Shown one piece after another: positions 46,662 to 55,344 of a DNA stretch of 64,000 nt; the stretch's first letter is position 1; every line of letters starts with the position of its first letter. Made by a program: the position numbers and the translations under genes. The notes under the pieces are model-generated. The model worked only from the letters and a program-made list of their open reading frames with translations, did no database searches and was not told the origin of the DNA. Origin of the DNA: Picosynechococcus sp. PCC 7003 (GTDB lineage Bacteria > Cyanobacteriota > Cyanobacteriia > Cyanobacteriales > MRBY01); the NCBI RefSeq assembly GCF_001693255.1, contig NZ_CP016474.1, positions 124,001 to 188,000 of the forward strand. Reading direction: 5' to 3'.

Positions 46662-47759
46662 CTAAATTTTACCAGGGCGATCGCCGAGACAAATCCCTAA
46701 TCCCCGCGCGGTTTTGACCAAAGTTCCCTCCGGATTAACGACCCGATTGATCTCGATGGCCTCACGAATCGGCACACTAGACACCTGGCCATTTTGCCAC
46801 GTCACCATGCGATCAAACTTGCCCTGGGCGATCAAGTCCACCGCCGCGACCCCAAAGGCTGAGGCTAACAAACGGTCTAGGGGTGAGGCGATGCCCCCCC
46901 GCTGGATGTGGCCCAATACCGTTACCCGCGTTTCTGCGCCCGTCTTTTTGGCGACTTCATCGCCCATGTATTGGCCGATGCCCCCCAGGCGACATTCCCC
47001 AAATTGCAATTCGTGTTTAAGGGTTTCTCCAGAGGTCGTACAGACAGCCTCGGAAACAACGACGAGGGTATGATCTTTACCGGAATTTTGGCGATCGCAA
47101 ATAAACTCACACACCGTCTGTAAATCGTAGGCGATCTCTGGAATCAAGATCACATGGGCACCGCCTGCAATCCCGGCATTCAAGGCAATGTGGCCGGCAT
47201 CACGGCCCATTACTTCCACAATCATCACCCGGTTGTGGCTCGCCGCCGTAAAATGTAGCCGGTCTAAAGCTTCCGTGGCAATATTCACCGCCGTTTCAAA
47301 GCCAATGGAACGCTCTGTGATGCCCACATCATTATCAATGGTCTTGGGGATGCCCACGAGGTTCATGCCCCCCAGGTGCGCCAATTTCTGGAGAATGGCC
47401 AAGCTCCCGTCGCCACCAATCCCGACCAGGGCATCTAGCCCTAGACGGTGGTAGGCTTCGCCGATTTCCTGGGAACGATCTTTGAGGGAACCATCTTCCA
47501 TGGGAAAAGCAAAGGGATTCCCTTTATTGGTTGTCCCCAACATGGTGCCTCCCATGGTCAACCAAGTATCCACCCGATCTTCGGTGAGGACAATGGTTTC
47601 TGGCGGATCCTGGAGCAGGCCGAGGGTCGCCCGACAAATACCAATGACTTCCCAGCCGTATCGATGCCGGGCACAGCGGGTTACAGCTCGAATAGCGGCA
47701 TTCAGGCCAGAGCAGTCGCCGCCACTGGTGAGTACACCGATTTTTTTTACGTTTCCCAT
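46662..47759 (-). CDS. pfkA: 6-phosphofructokinase
   Basis: A 365-residue glycolytic kinase converting fructose-6-phosphate to the 1,6-bisphosphate. Visible motifs: LTSGGDCSGLNAAIR at the phosphate donor site, GIGGDGSLAI, GIPKTIDNDV with the catalytic Asp, and MGRDAGHIAL. The donor-site pair is Gly118 (GGDGS) and Lys139 (PKTID). Gly at the first position goes with ATP use, while Lys at the second is typical of PPi or mixed long-clade enzymes, so ATP is the likely donor but the clade differs from the E. coli type. Confidence 0.93.
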   Translation of the reverse strand: MGNVKKIGVLTSGGDCSGLNAAIRAVTRCARHRYGWEVIGICRATLGLLQDPPETIVLTEDRVDTWLTMGGTMLGTTNKGNPFAFPMEDGSLKDRSQEIGEAYHRLGLDALVGIGGDGSLAILQKLAHLGGMNLVGIPKTIDNDVGITERSIGFETAVNIATEALDRLHFTAASHNRVMIVEVMGRDAGHIALNAGIAGGAHVILIPEIAYDLQTVCEFICDRQNSGKDHTLVVVSEAVCTTSGETLKHELQFGECRLGGIGQYMGDEVAKKTGAETRVTVLGHIQRGGIASPLDRLLASAFGVAAVDLIAQGKFDRMVTWQNGQVSSVPIREAIEINRVVNPEGTLVKTARGLGICLGDRPGKI

Positions 47760-48082
47760 AACTGATGCTATTTACCGTTGTCCTAAAGCGTTTATGGATT
47801 GAAGCCATTGGGCCTATTGTTAATCAGGAAACGGCGATCACCACAGCCTCTGAGATGATTCGTTTAATTTTTTGACAGTTATTTACTGATATGCGCGATA
47901 AGTCAGCAATCGCTCACATCCTACCGGGAACTTTCGGGGGAAGCTTTAGTTGATCGCGGAGAAGCCCCGCGCTGTAATTTTAATTCAGCGTCGGGATGAG
48001 GAGCGGTGAGTCGGAGCGAAGCAGAGACGAACAACTCTAGGGAGATCCTGATTTCCTCCTAAGATTCTGATATGATCGAAAA

Positions 48083-49288
48083 ATGCTTAACCTGACTTAC
48101 GAATACAGGCTCTATCCGACGGTCAATCAATCTTCCAAAATGGAGGAATGGCTGGAAACTTGCAAGCGCGTCTATAACTACGCCTTGGCAGAACGTCGTG
48201 ACTGGATTCAGTCCCGTAAGTGCCCAGTTAATGCTTGTAGTATTCAGCGGGAATTTATTTACCCAATGGATTCAGAAAAACCGACCTATTACAGTCAGAA
48301 GCGAAATTTGACCGCAGCGCGGAAAGAGAATCCTTTTCTGCAAAATGTTCATTCTCAAGTGCTTCAGGACGTAATGGGTCGGCTGGAAAAGGCGTTTAAT
48401 GCCCTGTGGAATAGTGGGTTTGGATTCCCACGGTTTAAGAAGCGTTTTCGCAGCTTTAACTTTCCGCAGTTGGGGAAAAATCCCATTGACAGCAATCGAA
48501 TCAAGCTGCCGGTATTTGGCTGGGTTAAGACCGTGATGCACCGTCCGATCCCTGATGGGTTTGAGGCGAAGCAAGCACGGGTCGTTAAACGCGCTTCTGG
48601 TTGGTATATCCAGCTAGTTATCCAAAGCGACGTTAAAATCCCAGATCCTGTTATCGGTGGTCACGCCATTGGGATTGATGTGGGGTTAAATCATTTTGTT
48701 GCGACATCAGACAACGAGTTAATTGCAAGGCCCAGATTCTTTGTGGAGGCACAACACAGGCTGAAAGTGCTGAACCGTGCCGTTGCCAGAAAGCAGAAAG
48801 GGTCAAAGAACCAGCAAAAAGCTCGTCAACGAGTCGCAAGATTCTATGAACGAATTGCGAACCGACGCAAGGATTTTCACCGCAAGCTCGCCCATCATCT
48901 CTGTGATCAAGCAGGGATGATATTTGCGGAGGAATTAAACCTAAAAGGACTGGCTAAAGGAATGCTGGGGAAGCATTGTCTGGATGCTGGGTGGGGTCAA
49001 TTCCTCGATACGCTTAAATGGGTCTGCTTCAAGCGGGGTGTGCATTTCCAAAAGGTTAAAGCCGCTGGCACAAGCCAAGAATGCCCAGCCTGTGGAGTAG
49101 CGGTGAGGAAAGATTTGTCTGTGCGTCGGCATGAATGCCCGGAATGTGGCTACACCACTCATCGCGATGTAGCCAGCGGACAAGTGATTCGTAATCGTGG
49201 ACTAATAGCGGTTGGACAGACCGTTCAATCCTGTGGAGCTACGCCCAGTGGGGAGGCTTTGAAGCAGGAATTTCTTAAGGCGACTTAA
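48083..49288 (+). CDS. tnpB: TnpB RNA-guided nuclease of the second element, intact
   Basis: A 401-residue protein, only distantly like the TnpB at 44214. The start MLNLTYEYRLYP is the OrfB helix-turn-helix form. The RuvC residues are Asp199 (GIDVGLNH), Glu283 (FAEELNLKGL) and Asp362 (THRDVAS); the zinc finger is Cys334/Cys337/Cys352/Cys355. All are intact. The stop codon TAA abuts the right-end hairpin, so the guide-RNA scaffold overlaps the gene's 3' end, as in other TnpB systems. A -10-like TATGAT precedes the ATG. Confidence 0.93.
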   Translation: MLNLTYEYRLYPTVNQSSKMEEWLETCKRVYNYALAERRDWIQSRKCPVNACSIQREFIYPMDSEKPTYYSQKRNLTAARKENPFLQNVHSQVLQDVMGRLEKAFNALWNSGFGFPRFKKRFRSFNFPQLGKNPIDSNRIKLPVFGWVKTVMHRPIPDGFEAKQARVVKRASGWYIQLVIQSDVKIPDPVIGGHAIGIDVGLNHFVATSDNELIARPRFFVEAQHRLKVLNRAVARKQKGSKNQQKARQRVARFYERIANRRKDFHRKLAHHLCDQAGMIFAEELNLKGLAKGMLGKHCLDAGWGQFLDTLKWVCFKRGVHFQKVKAAGTSQECPACGVAVRKDLSVRRHECPECGYTTHRDVASGQVIRNRGLIAVGQTVQSCGATPSGEALKQEFLKAT

Positions 49289-49332
49289 GAAGCCCGCGCT
49301 GTACCGTTAGGTCAGCGTCGGGAGTATGTCAC
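49288..49332 (+). ncRNA. Predicted omega-RNA 3' scaffold of the second element
   Basis: The hairpin GCCCGCGCTG/CAGCGTCGGG and the tail GAGTATGTCAC lie directly after tnpB. In this family the RNA runs from within tnpB to the right end, and the flanking DNA (here GATGCGAGGTAATGGGG) acts as guide. This is inferred from family knowledge. Confidence 0.55.
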
Positions 49333-50084
49333 GATGCGAGGTAATGGGGAATAATCACATCGGGAATACTTTGGCCCGTCAGACATTGCCAATGACAGGT
49401 AAATAGGTCTGGTTGTTGGCACCGCAAAGAGGCGATCGCCGGCGCTGCCGGGAACGGCCAGAGTCGATCAAAAATCAGTCGTTTTTCTGGTGAAAAAGAA
49501 AACTGTAGCAGGTAAACCCCAGGGGTCGCCCCAATGGAATCGAGGAGTTGATAGCCCAGATAATATAAGCTTTGGCGTTGATCATCCCGGAGATCGATGG
49601 GCTGATGGTAGGAGTTGGGCATTACTCCTTCGCCGATCACTTCGCCGTACAAAGGCCCCTTCGCGGTATAGATAATCGGTAACCAATGATCGCCCAGATA
49701 ATTATGACTACAGACCCGGTGGGTTGTATGTTTCTGTACCCACTGACGCCGTTCTTCAATTCTGCGACAGGCCTGAAATACTTTTTGGTGTGCGAAGGAA
49801 AAGGGTTCTGGTAAATCAATCGTCAAAGGACAAACGAGGACGTCGCGACTCTGGGATTGCCCACCATGTCGAACCATCGCTGGCGTGAGCACTTCTACTT
49901 CTGTGCCTTCGGCCTGCTGCACAATTGCCGTTTTAAATGCCTTAATCATCCGCTCCGTAACGGGGGAAGCAGAGATAAATTTGCCAGAATGCTTTAATTC
50001 AGCATTGACTAAGATGATGACCTTAGAGGGTACTGAACGTCGGGATGGGGCTGCCACCTTTGGGGTTAAATGTGGGTAATTCAA
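49329..50084 (-). CDS. Hypothetical protein; C-terminus likely altered by IS insertion
   Basis: A protein of up to 251 residues, mostly soluble, containing VIILVNAELKHSGKF, HNYLGDHWLPIIYTAKGPLYGEVIGEG and YLLQFSFSPEKRLIFDRLWPFPAAPAI. I do not recognise a family. Its start overlaps the upstream coiled-coil gene by 62 bp; an in-frame GTG at 50057 is an alternative. The stop codon TGA (49329-49331) lies inside the right end of the second TnpB element, so the original C-terminus was probably longer by about ten residues. Confidence 0.65.
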   Translation of the reverse strand: MNYPHLTPKVAAPSRRSVPSKVIILVNAELKHSGKFISASPVTERMIKAFKTAIVQQAEGTEVEVLTPAMVRHGGQSQSRDVLVCPLTIDLPEPFSFAHQKVFQACRRIEERRQWVQKHTTHRVCSHNYLGDHWLPIIYTAKGPLYGEVIGEGVMPNSYHQPIDLRDDQRQSLYYLGYQLLDSIGATPGVYLLQFSFSPEKRLIFDRLWPFPAAPAIASLRCQQPDLFTCHWQCLTGQSIPDVIIPHYLAS

Positions 50085-50565
50085 TCTCAGACAGGCTATG
50101 ACGACGATTTTTTACTGCAAGACGGTAACTCACACTTTGTAAGTCGGCGTGGAGTTGACGATTTTCCCTTTGCAGCTTCTCTACTTTATCGCGAACTGTT
50201 GCCATTCTCTCAGCGAATTTTTGCCGATACATTTGCGGTAGTTCCTGAACCACCTGTTCTAAGCGCCGACTGCGATCGCCTAATTCTTTAACGGATTGGC
50301 GCAATTGGGAAATTTCTTGATCTTTCTGGGTCAGGCGCTCTTGGTAAAAAATAACCTGTTGTTCAACCTCTTGGAACTGCTCCCGGAGACGTTGGAGTTC
50401 TTCTTGGTGCTGTGCCTCTAGGGCCGGAGCCGGGTCATCATTGCCCTTTACGAGACGAAATAGCTCCTGGGACAATTGCTGCACCAGTTGATCCCGCAGT
50501 TGGAGTTCCTGCTGGAGTTGGGCGACATCGATGGGTTGGGGTTGGCGGGATTCGGTTGTTGCCAC
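50023..50565 (-). CDS. Coiled-coil protein of unknown function
   Basis: A 180-residue protein that is almost entirely Gln/Glu/Leu heptads (LQQELQLRDQLVQQLSQEL through about residue 145), with a short tail NRRHSLSEIELPTFNPKGG. There is no membrane segment. Its 3' end overlaps the start of the next minus-strand gene, so the two are probably translationally coupled. No family is recognised. Confidence 0.7.
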   Translation of the reverse strand: MATTESRQPQPIDVAQLQQELQLRDQLVQQLSQELFRLVKGNDDPAPALEAQHQEELQRLREQFQEVEQQVIFYQERLTQKDQEISQLRQSVKELGDRSRRLEQVVQELPQMYRQKFAERMATVRDKVEKLQRENRQLHADLQSVSYRLAVKNRRHSLSEIELPTFNPKGGSPIPTFSTL

Positions 50566-50834
50566 GGTTATGTATCACTCCATTGATCAAGGGTTTGGGG
50601 TTAAATCGTCCGATATGTACATCAATCTAGACAAAATTTGCACCGCCCGAAGGATAGAAAAGACAGTCTTTCGCCTATGACTTTTTACTGGAATTGGCCA
50701 GTATAGACCTAATAATATCTAATGCTTTGGAAAAATGCCTGTCTGCGGGGAAATTTTGTAAAAAAATCGCCATTCGTGGTTTCCCCCTTGCGGATAAGAT
50801 AAAGGGGATTTTTAATAAGCCCTGTTTTTCTTCC

Positions 50835-52268
50835 ATGAGTATTGCAAGCAATCCCCCGATTAAGTTTGGCACTGACGGTTGGCGTGGCATTATCGCCGAT
50901 GATTTTACCTTCGCTAATGTTTGTAAAGTGACCCGGGCGATCGCCAGCTACCTAGAGACGGCCTATGGGAAGGATCGTCCGGTGCTGGTGGCCTACGACA
51001 CCCGTTTTTTTGCAGACGAATTTGCCCAGACTGCGGCGGAAGTGCTCGCGGATCTCGGTTGGACGGTGAAGGTGGTAGAACGGGATTGCCCGACCCCGGT
51101 GATTGCCTACAATGCGAAGTTTCTCAATTCTGCTGGGGCGTTGATGTTTACGGCCAGCCACAACCCCGCCCCCTACTGTGGGATTAAATATATTCCCGAT
51201 TATGCAGGGCCAGCAACCCCAGAGATTACCGATACGATTGTGGCGAATATTGCCAGTGCTTCGGCGGAGATGCCCACAGGCAAAAATGGCGACAAGATTT
51301 CTCGGTTCGACCCGAAACCTGACTATCTAAAATTCATCTACACTCTTCTGGATGTGGATAAGATTCGCTCAGCGGGCCTGAAGGTCAAGTATGATGCGCT
51401 GTATTCCACCTCACGCGGTTATTTAGACGAAGTGTTGGCCCACTGCGGTTGCGAAACGGAGTCGTTTAATACCAGCCGTGATGTGTTGTTTGGCGGTGGG
51501 ATGCCAGAACCGAAAGGCTCTCAGTTGGTGGGCCTCGTGGATGCGGTAAAAGCCGATCAAGCGGATCTGGGCTTGGCTACCGATGGTGACAGCGATCGCT
51601 TTGGGGTTGTGGATGAATTGGGGAATGTTTTAACGCCCAACACAATTCTGCTGTTGCTCGCGCGACACCTGCTGAAAAACAAAGGTCAAAAAGGGGCGAT
51701 CGTCCGCACGGTAGCCACGACCCACTTACTGGATAATTTGGCTGCGAAATATGGCTTAGAAATTTTTGAAACGGCCGTTGGTTTTAAATACATCGGCGAA
51801 AAAATGCGGGAAACCGCTGTCCTTATTGGTGGCGAAGAATCCGGTGGTTTGAGTGTGCTCGGTCATATCCCGGAAAAGGATGGCATTTTGGCCGATATGC
51901 TCGTGGCCGAGGCGATCGCCTACGAAGGCAAGCCCCTGTCCCAGTTAGTCAAAGAAGCCCTGGAAGATGCCGATGGGCCGCTCTTTAACAAACGCTTGGA
52001 TCTCCACCTCGAAGAACCCCACAAAAAGGCTGTTTTGGACTTCTATAAGGCGACCCCCCCGGAAACGGTGGCTGGTTTAGCAGTCAAGGAAGTGGGCTTA
52101 AAGGATGGCGTGAAACTGTACCTCGAAAATGGCAGTTGGGTGCTCCTGCGTCCTTCTGGCACGGAACCGCTGATGCGGGTTTACATGGAAACAGATTCTG
52201 CGGCCCTTGAAGCGAAAATTGCCTCGGAAATGGAAGCGGCGATCGCCAAACTGGATCCCGCGAAATAA
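50835..52268 (+). CDS. Phosphoglucomutase/phosphomannomutase-family phosphohexomutase
   Basis: A 477-residue alpha-D-phosphohexomutase. The four domain motifs are present: KFGTDGWRG at the start, TASHNPAPYCGIKY with the phosphoserine, DGDSDRFG metal loop, GGEESGG sugar-binding loop and RPSGTEP phosphate-binding loop. The family includes phosphoglucomutase, phosphomannomutase and phosphoglucosamine mutase; the sugar loop GEESGG fits glucose/mannose forms, but the substrate is not certain. The ATG at 50835 gives the family start; the upstream extension of 47 codons is not typical. Confidence 0.88.
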   Translation: MSIASNPPIKFGTDGWRGIIADDFTFANVCKVTRAIASYLETAYGKDRPVLVAYDTRFFADEFAQTAAEVLADLGWTVKVVERDCPTPVIAYNAKFLNSAGALMFTASHNPAPYCGIKYIPDYAGPATPEITDTIVANIASASAEMPTGKNGDKISRFDPKPDYLKFIYTLLDVDKIRSAGLKVKYDALYSTSRGYLDEVLAHCGCETESFNTSRDVLFGGGMPEPKGSQLVGLVDAVKADQADLGLATDGDSDRFGVVDELGNVLTPNTILLLLARHLLKNKGQKGAIVRTVATTHLLDNLAAKYGLEIFETAVGFKYIGEKMRETAVLIGGEESGGLSVLGHIPEKDGILADMLVAEAIAYEGKPLSQLVKEALEDADGPLFNKRLDLHLEEPHKKAVLDFYKATPPETVAGLAVKEVGLKDGVKLYLENGSWVLLRPSGTEPLMRVYMETDSAALEAKIASEMEAAIAKLDPAK

Positions 52269-52290
52269 ACATCTTTGAAATTTTGCAGGA

Positions 52291-52325
52291 GGGGACGTTA
52301 CTAATCGGTAGCGTCCCTTTTTTAG
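52291..52325 (+). terminator. Terminator of the phosphohexomutase gene
   Basis: GGGACGTTAC pairs with GTAGCGTCCC (one G-T wobble) over TAATCG, followed by TTTTTT. Confidence 0.9.
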
Positions 52326-52346
52326 TGCTTTTTTAAGAGATAAAAA

Positions 52347-53333
52347 TTAGGCGATCGCCTTGAGATTTTCCTCGATGTGCGCCTGGGGGTCATGGTTTCG
52401 GATTTGGCGAATAAAGAAATCTTCTAAGGAAACCCGCGCCAATTTTAAATCCAGTAATCGCGCCTTCATCAAGCTCAGGGACGCAATAAACTTTTGGGGA
52501 TCTCCCTCCAAATGGCCAATCCAATGGTGATCCTTGCGGCTCAAATCCGGCACCCAAGACCGTAACGCTGCCTCGGTGCCCCCTTCGATGACCACTTGAT
52601 AGCGATCCGCCGCCCCCAAAAGCTCATCTAAAGTACCTTGGCAGATAATTTCCCCCTTCGACAAAATCGCCAGGCGATCGCAAATCAGTTCCACATCCGC
52701 CAGAATATGCGAATTAAAGAAAATCGTTTTCCCCTGGGCCTTGAGGGACAAAATAATTTCTCGCACCTGGTAGCGACCGAGGGGATCGAGACCCGACATC
52801 GGCTCATCGAGGAACACCAAATCCGGATCATTGATTAATGCCTGGGCCATGCCAACCCGCTGGAGCATCCCCTTGGAATATTTGCGGAGTTGCCGCTTTT
52901 TCGCCACTTCCTGGGCCAGACCCACCGTATCCAGCAATCGTTTAATTCGCTTTTGTCGTTTGCCGCGCGGAATCTGAAATAAACCCGCCGTAAAATCCAG
53001 AAATTCCCAGGCCGTTAAAAAGTCATAAAAATAAGCATTTTCCGGAAGATAGCCAATACGCTGGCGGGTGGGGCGATCGCCAAACGGTTTTCCCAACAGC
53101 GTCGCATTTCCCCCAGTTGGTCGAATAATCCCCAACAGAATCTTCAAAAGGGTCGTTTTTCCTGCCCCATTCGGCCCCAGTAGCCCAAAGGTTTCCCCAC
53201 CCAAGACTTCTAAAGAACAACTCTTGAGGGATTCACTGGTTTTGTTGAGCCAAAAGCCGGTACGGTAAGTCTTGCAAAGGTCCCAGGTCTTGACCACTGG
53301 CATACCATCGGAGGAAGGAGATGCGGACTGCAT
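52347..53333 (-). CDS. ABC transporter ATP-binding protein
   Basis: A 328-residue ATPase with Walker A GPNGAGKTTLLK, a divergent signature KYSKGMLQRVGMAQALI, Walker B LVFLDEPMSGLDPLGR and switch His in FNSHILADV. The C-terminal ~90 residues are the regulatory extension common to ABC-2/gliding-type exporters. The permease is not adjacent, so the cargo is unknown. The ATG at 53333 is used; the frame extends six codons to a TTG. Confidence 0.88.
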   Translation of the reverse strand: MQSASPSSDGMPVVKTWDLCKTYRTGFWLNKTSESLKSCSLEVLGGETFGLLGPNGAGKTTLLKILLGIIRPTGGNATLLGKPFGDRPTRQRIGYLPENAYFYDFLTAWEFLDFTAGLFQIPRGKRQKRIKRLLDTVGLAQEVAKKRQLRKYSKGMLQRVGMAQALINDPDLVFLDEPMSGLDPLGRYQVREIILSLKAQGKTIFFNSHILADVELICDRLAILSKGEIICQGTLDELLGAADRYQVVIEGGTEAALRSWVPDLSRKDHHWIGHLEGDPQKFIASLSLMKARLLDLKLARVSLEDFFIRQIRNHDPQAHIEENLKAIA

Positions 53334-53382
53334 AGGGCGATTTTGTGACAAATTGAAACAATTTAAGGAATTTTAGGCCAGG

Positions 53383-53413
53383 CGTTTGAACCAAACGACA
53401 AGATCGATAAAAT
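53383..53413 (+). promoter_or_regulatory. petJ promoter with an overlapping dyad
   Basis: TTGAAC (53386-53391), a 16-bp spacer and TAAAAT (53408-53413, 5 of 6 to consensus). A perfect 15-bp dyad, CGTTTG-AAC-CAAACG (53383-53397), covers the -35 box and could be a repressor site. Confidence 0.65.
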
Positions 53414-53485
53414 ATAGTCTGGTTGATTATATTAAACTTTTAACCAAATTCTTTTTCTGTTGAGAGCATTGAGAGGAAAACTCCT

Positions 53486-53839
53486 TTGAAAAAATTACTT
53501 GCTATTGCTTTAACCGTCCTTGCGACTGTGTTTGCCTTTGGTACCCCTGCATTTGCCGCTGATGCTGCTGCCGGTGCTCAGGTATTCTCCGCGAACTGCG
53601 CCGCCTGTCATGCTGGCGGGAACAACGCTGTAATGCCAAATAAAACCCTGAAGGCTGATGCCCTCAAGACCTACCTTGCTGGCTACAATGACGGCAGCAA
53701 GTCCCTTGAAGAGGCGATCATCTACCAAGCAAAAAATGGTCAAGGGGCAATGCCTGCTTTTATCGGTCGCTTGAGCGATGACGATATTGCTAATGTTGCT
53801 GCTTACGTTGCTGATCAAGCAGAAAACAACAAATGGTAA
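53486..53839 (+). CDS. petJ: Cytochrome c6
   Basis: A 117-residue thylakoid-lumen electron carrier between cytochrome b6f and photosystem I, used in place of plastocyanin. Signal peptide MKKLLAIALTVLATVFAFGTPAFA, then the mature protein ADAAAGAQVFSANCAACHAGG with the CxxCH haem site and axial His; the Met ligand is in GAMPAF. The start codon is TTG: no ATG lies in a suitable place, and an AGGA ribosome site is 8 nt upstream. A strong terminator follows the gene. Confidence 0.96.
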   Translation: MKKLLAIALTVLATVFAFGTPAFAADAAAGAQVFSANCAACHAGGNNAVMPNKTLKADALKTYLAGYNDGSKSLEEAIIYQAKNGQGAMPAFIGRLSDDDIANVAAYVADQAENNKW

Positions 53840-53881
53840 ACGGCTGATTGCATCAAAATCAGTTGCAACCCATTTCCCGAT

Positions 53882-53917
53882 AACCAGTTATTTGCATAGA
53901 AATAACTGGTTTTTTTA
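53882..53917 (+). terminator. Terminator of petJ
   Basis: A 12-bp perfect stem AACCAGTTATTT / AAATAACTGGTT over GCATAG, ending in a run of seven or more T. Confidence 0.95.
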
Positions 53918-53953
53918 TGGTGATCAAGTCTCTTGGTAGATAAACTTCAGAAC

Positions 53954-53978
53954 AAAAAACCTCCCCAAATGGAGAGGT
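53954..53978 (-). terminator. Terminator of the DUF4912 gene
   Basis: On the minus strand ACCTCTCC and GGGGAGGT form a stem over ATTT, followed by TTTTT. It lies about 60 bp past the stop. Confidence 0.8.
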
Positions 53979-54036
53979 CAAGAAATAAAGTGAGCAAATC
54001 AAAATATTCGTTTTTGAGATTTACCGCAACAGTCGC

Positions 54037-55344
54037 TTAGACAAACCACTCGTCCATCGCTTGTTCTTTGGTGTTGGTATTCCGGGAGGGAGTCGCCCGA
54101 TCAAAGGTCATGTGAATTGAACGGGTTTGTTCCCCATCAGCGGCTACGGCCACAATCGGATAATCGATATTGCCGTCCTGGAAAGACATCTGGAAGCGGA
54201 AAGTGCCATCAGGATTCAGTTTGATCTGCTGGCCGCCAATGGTGACGGTCGCATCAGGTTCCGTCGCACCGTAAACGATTAACTCCGCGTCTGCCACGAG
54301 CCAGAATTTCCGGGGACGGGCTGGTGGCATCGAGGCAAAGCCAGCACCGGACATATTCAAACCGGACATGTTGAGACCAGAAACGTTGGGAGCGGCCCAT
54401 AGCCCAGCTCCAGAGGGGAAGACGTAGGAACTGATCGATTCTTGGGGCGGTACTGAGCCAGCCACATGCTGCATCGAACCGAACAGAGACCCGGCGATGC
54501 GTTGGGCTTCGAGGGATTGAAGATCGCCAAAGATTTCGTCGTAAATGGGGCTGGAGGTACTTTCGGCAGCGGCGGCAGCGGCAGCAGCTTCTGCTTGTTT
54601 TTTGGCTGGGGGAACCAGAGTGTAGACGGTTTTGCCTTTTAGCTCTTCATCCCACTGGACGGTCACAAAAATGTCTTCTACCCAGTCGCTAGGATAAACG
54701 GGAGGAACACGAATCGCGGTAGAACGGGCCAAGCTTAACCAACGGCCATCGGCGCAACGGTAGCCAATTTCCACAACATAATCGCGATCGCTAACGGGTA
54801 CGGGGAAATACCATTCCCGCGCCATTTCGTCACATAAATATTCTTGGACGTTGTGGGGAGTTTGATAGTCGAGGTTGATATCTGTTACGTCATAGAGACG
54901 GAGGGCAATTTGCTGTCCCCCTTGGTTGCGCAGATATTGCTTGTGGTCGTTGGGAATATCCCAGTAGGCGTAGGCCCATTGGGGATCGCGGGGTAAGAGG
55001 ACGATGCGACTTTGACCGTAGCCGCCGGGGAGGTCACCGAGGTCTTCATCGACGCTGGCGAGATCGAGCTCGATGGGATCATCTTGACCAACTTCAAATT
55101 TTGCTGCTTCCACTTGAGTTTCCTCCTCTTGGCTGTTGACTGGGGTGATGGATTCAGTTTTGTCGGGGGTGACTGAGGCTTTGGGATTGTCGTAGTTTGA
55201 GCGTTTTTTGACCTCAGCGAGGAGTTGATCTTTGCGCATCCGACTATAGCGACTGATGCCGAGTTTGCTGGCTAGTTTCCGTAGTTGCCTCAGGGTCATA
55301 TCTTCCAGATTGTCTTCGAATCCATTGCCTACTGTAGTGGTCAT
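54037..55344 (-). CDS. DUF4912 domain protein with N-terminal Rho-N/SAP-like domain
   Basis: A 435-residue protein. The start MTTTVGNGFEDNLEDMTLRQLRKLASKLGISRYSRMRKDQLLAEV is a SAP/Rho-N-like helix pair. The DUF4912 part follows with RIVLLPRDPQWAYAYWDIPNDHK. A Gly/Met-rich spacer with short NMSG repeats (NVSGLNMSGLNMSG) precedes a C-terminal region containing LWLVADAELIVYGATEPDATVTIGG, a carbohydrate-type beta fold. The role is unknown. The ATG at 55344 follows a GGAGG site; the longer frame is unlikely. Confidence 0.8.
   Translation of the reverse strand: MTTTVGNGFEDNLEDMTLRQLRKLASKLGISRYSRMRKDQLLAEVKKRSNYDNPKASVTPDKTESITPVNSQEEETQVEAAKFEVGQDDPIELDLASVDEDLGDLPGGYGQSRIVLLPRDPQWAYAYWDIPNDHKQYLRNQGGQQIALRLYDVTDINLDYQTPHNVQEYLCDEMAREWYFPVPVSDRDYVVEIGYRCADGRWLSLARSTAIRVPPVYPSDWVEDIFVTVQWDEELKGKTVYTLVPPAKKQAEAAAAAAAAESTSSPIYDEIFGDLQSLEAQRIAGSLFGSMQHVAGSVPPQESISSYVFPSGAGLWAAPNVSGLNMSGLNMSGAGFASMPPARPRKFWLVADAELIVYGATEPDATVTIGGQQIKLNPDGTFRFQMSFQDGNIDYPIVAVAADGEQTRSIHMTFDRATPSRNTNTKEQAMDEWFV

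Larger units (their letters stand above)
47955..49332 (+). mobile_element. Second TnpB-only IS200/IS605-type element (ISDra2-like ends)
   Basis: It starts right after TTGAT (47950-47954), the known target of ISDra2-like elements. Both ends carry nearly the same hairpin: GCCCCGCGCTGTA...CAGCGTCGGGA (47963-47996) and GCCCGCGCTGTA...CAGCGTCGGGA (49292-49323), each with a single bulged T. The right end closes with AGTATGTCAC. Only tnpB is carried. Boundaries are inferred from the family pattern. The left hairpin could alternatively be the right end of an older copy. Confidence 0.8.

Noticed and set aside
53383-53480. PetR-type site GAC-N5-GTC before petJ
   Set aside because: I looked for it by eye and found no match; only the CGTTTG-AAC-CAAACG dyad is present.
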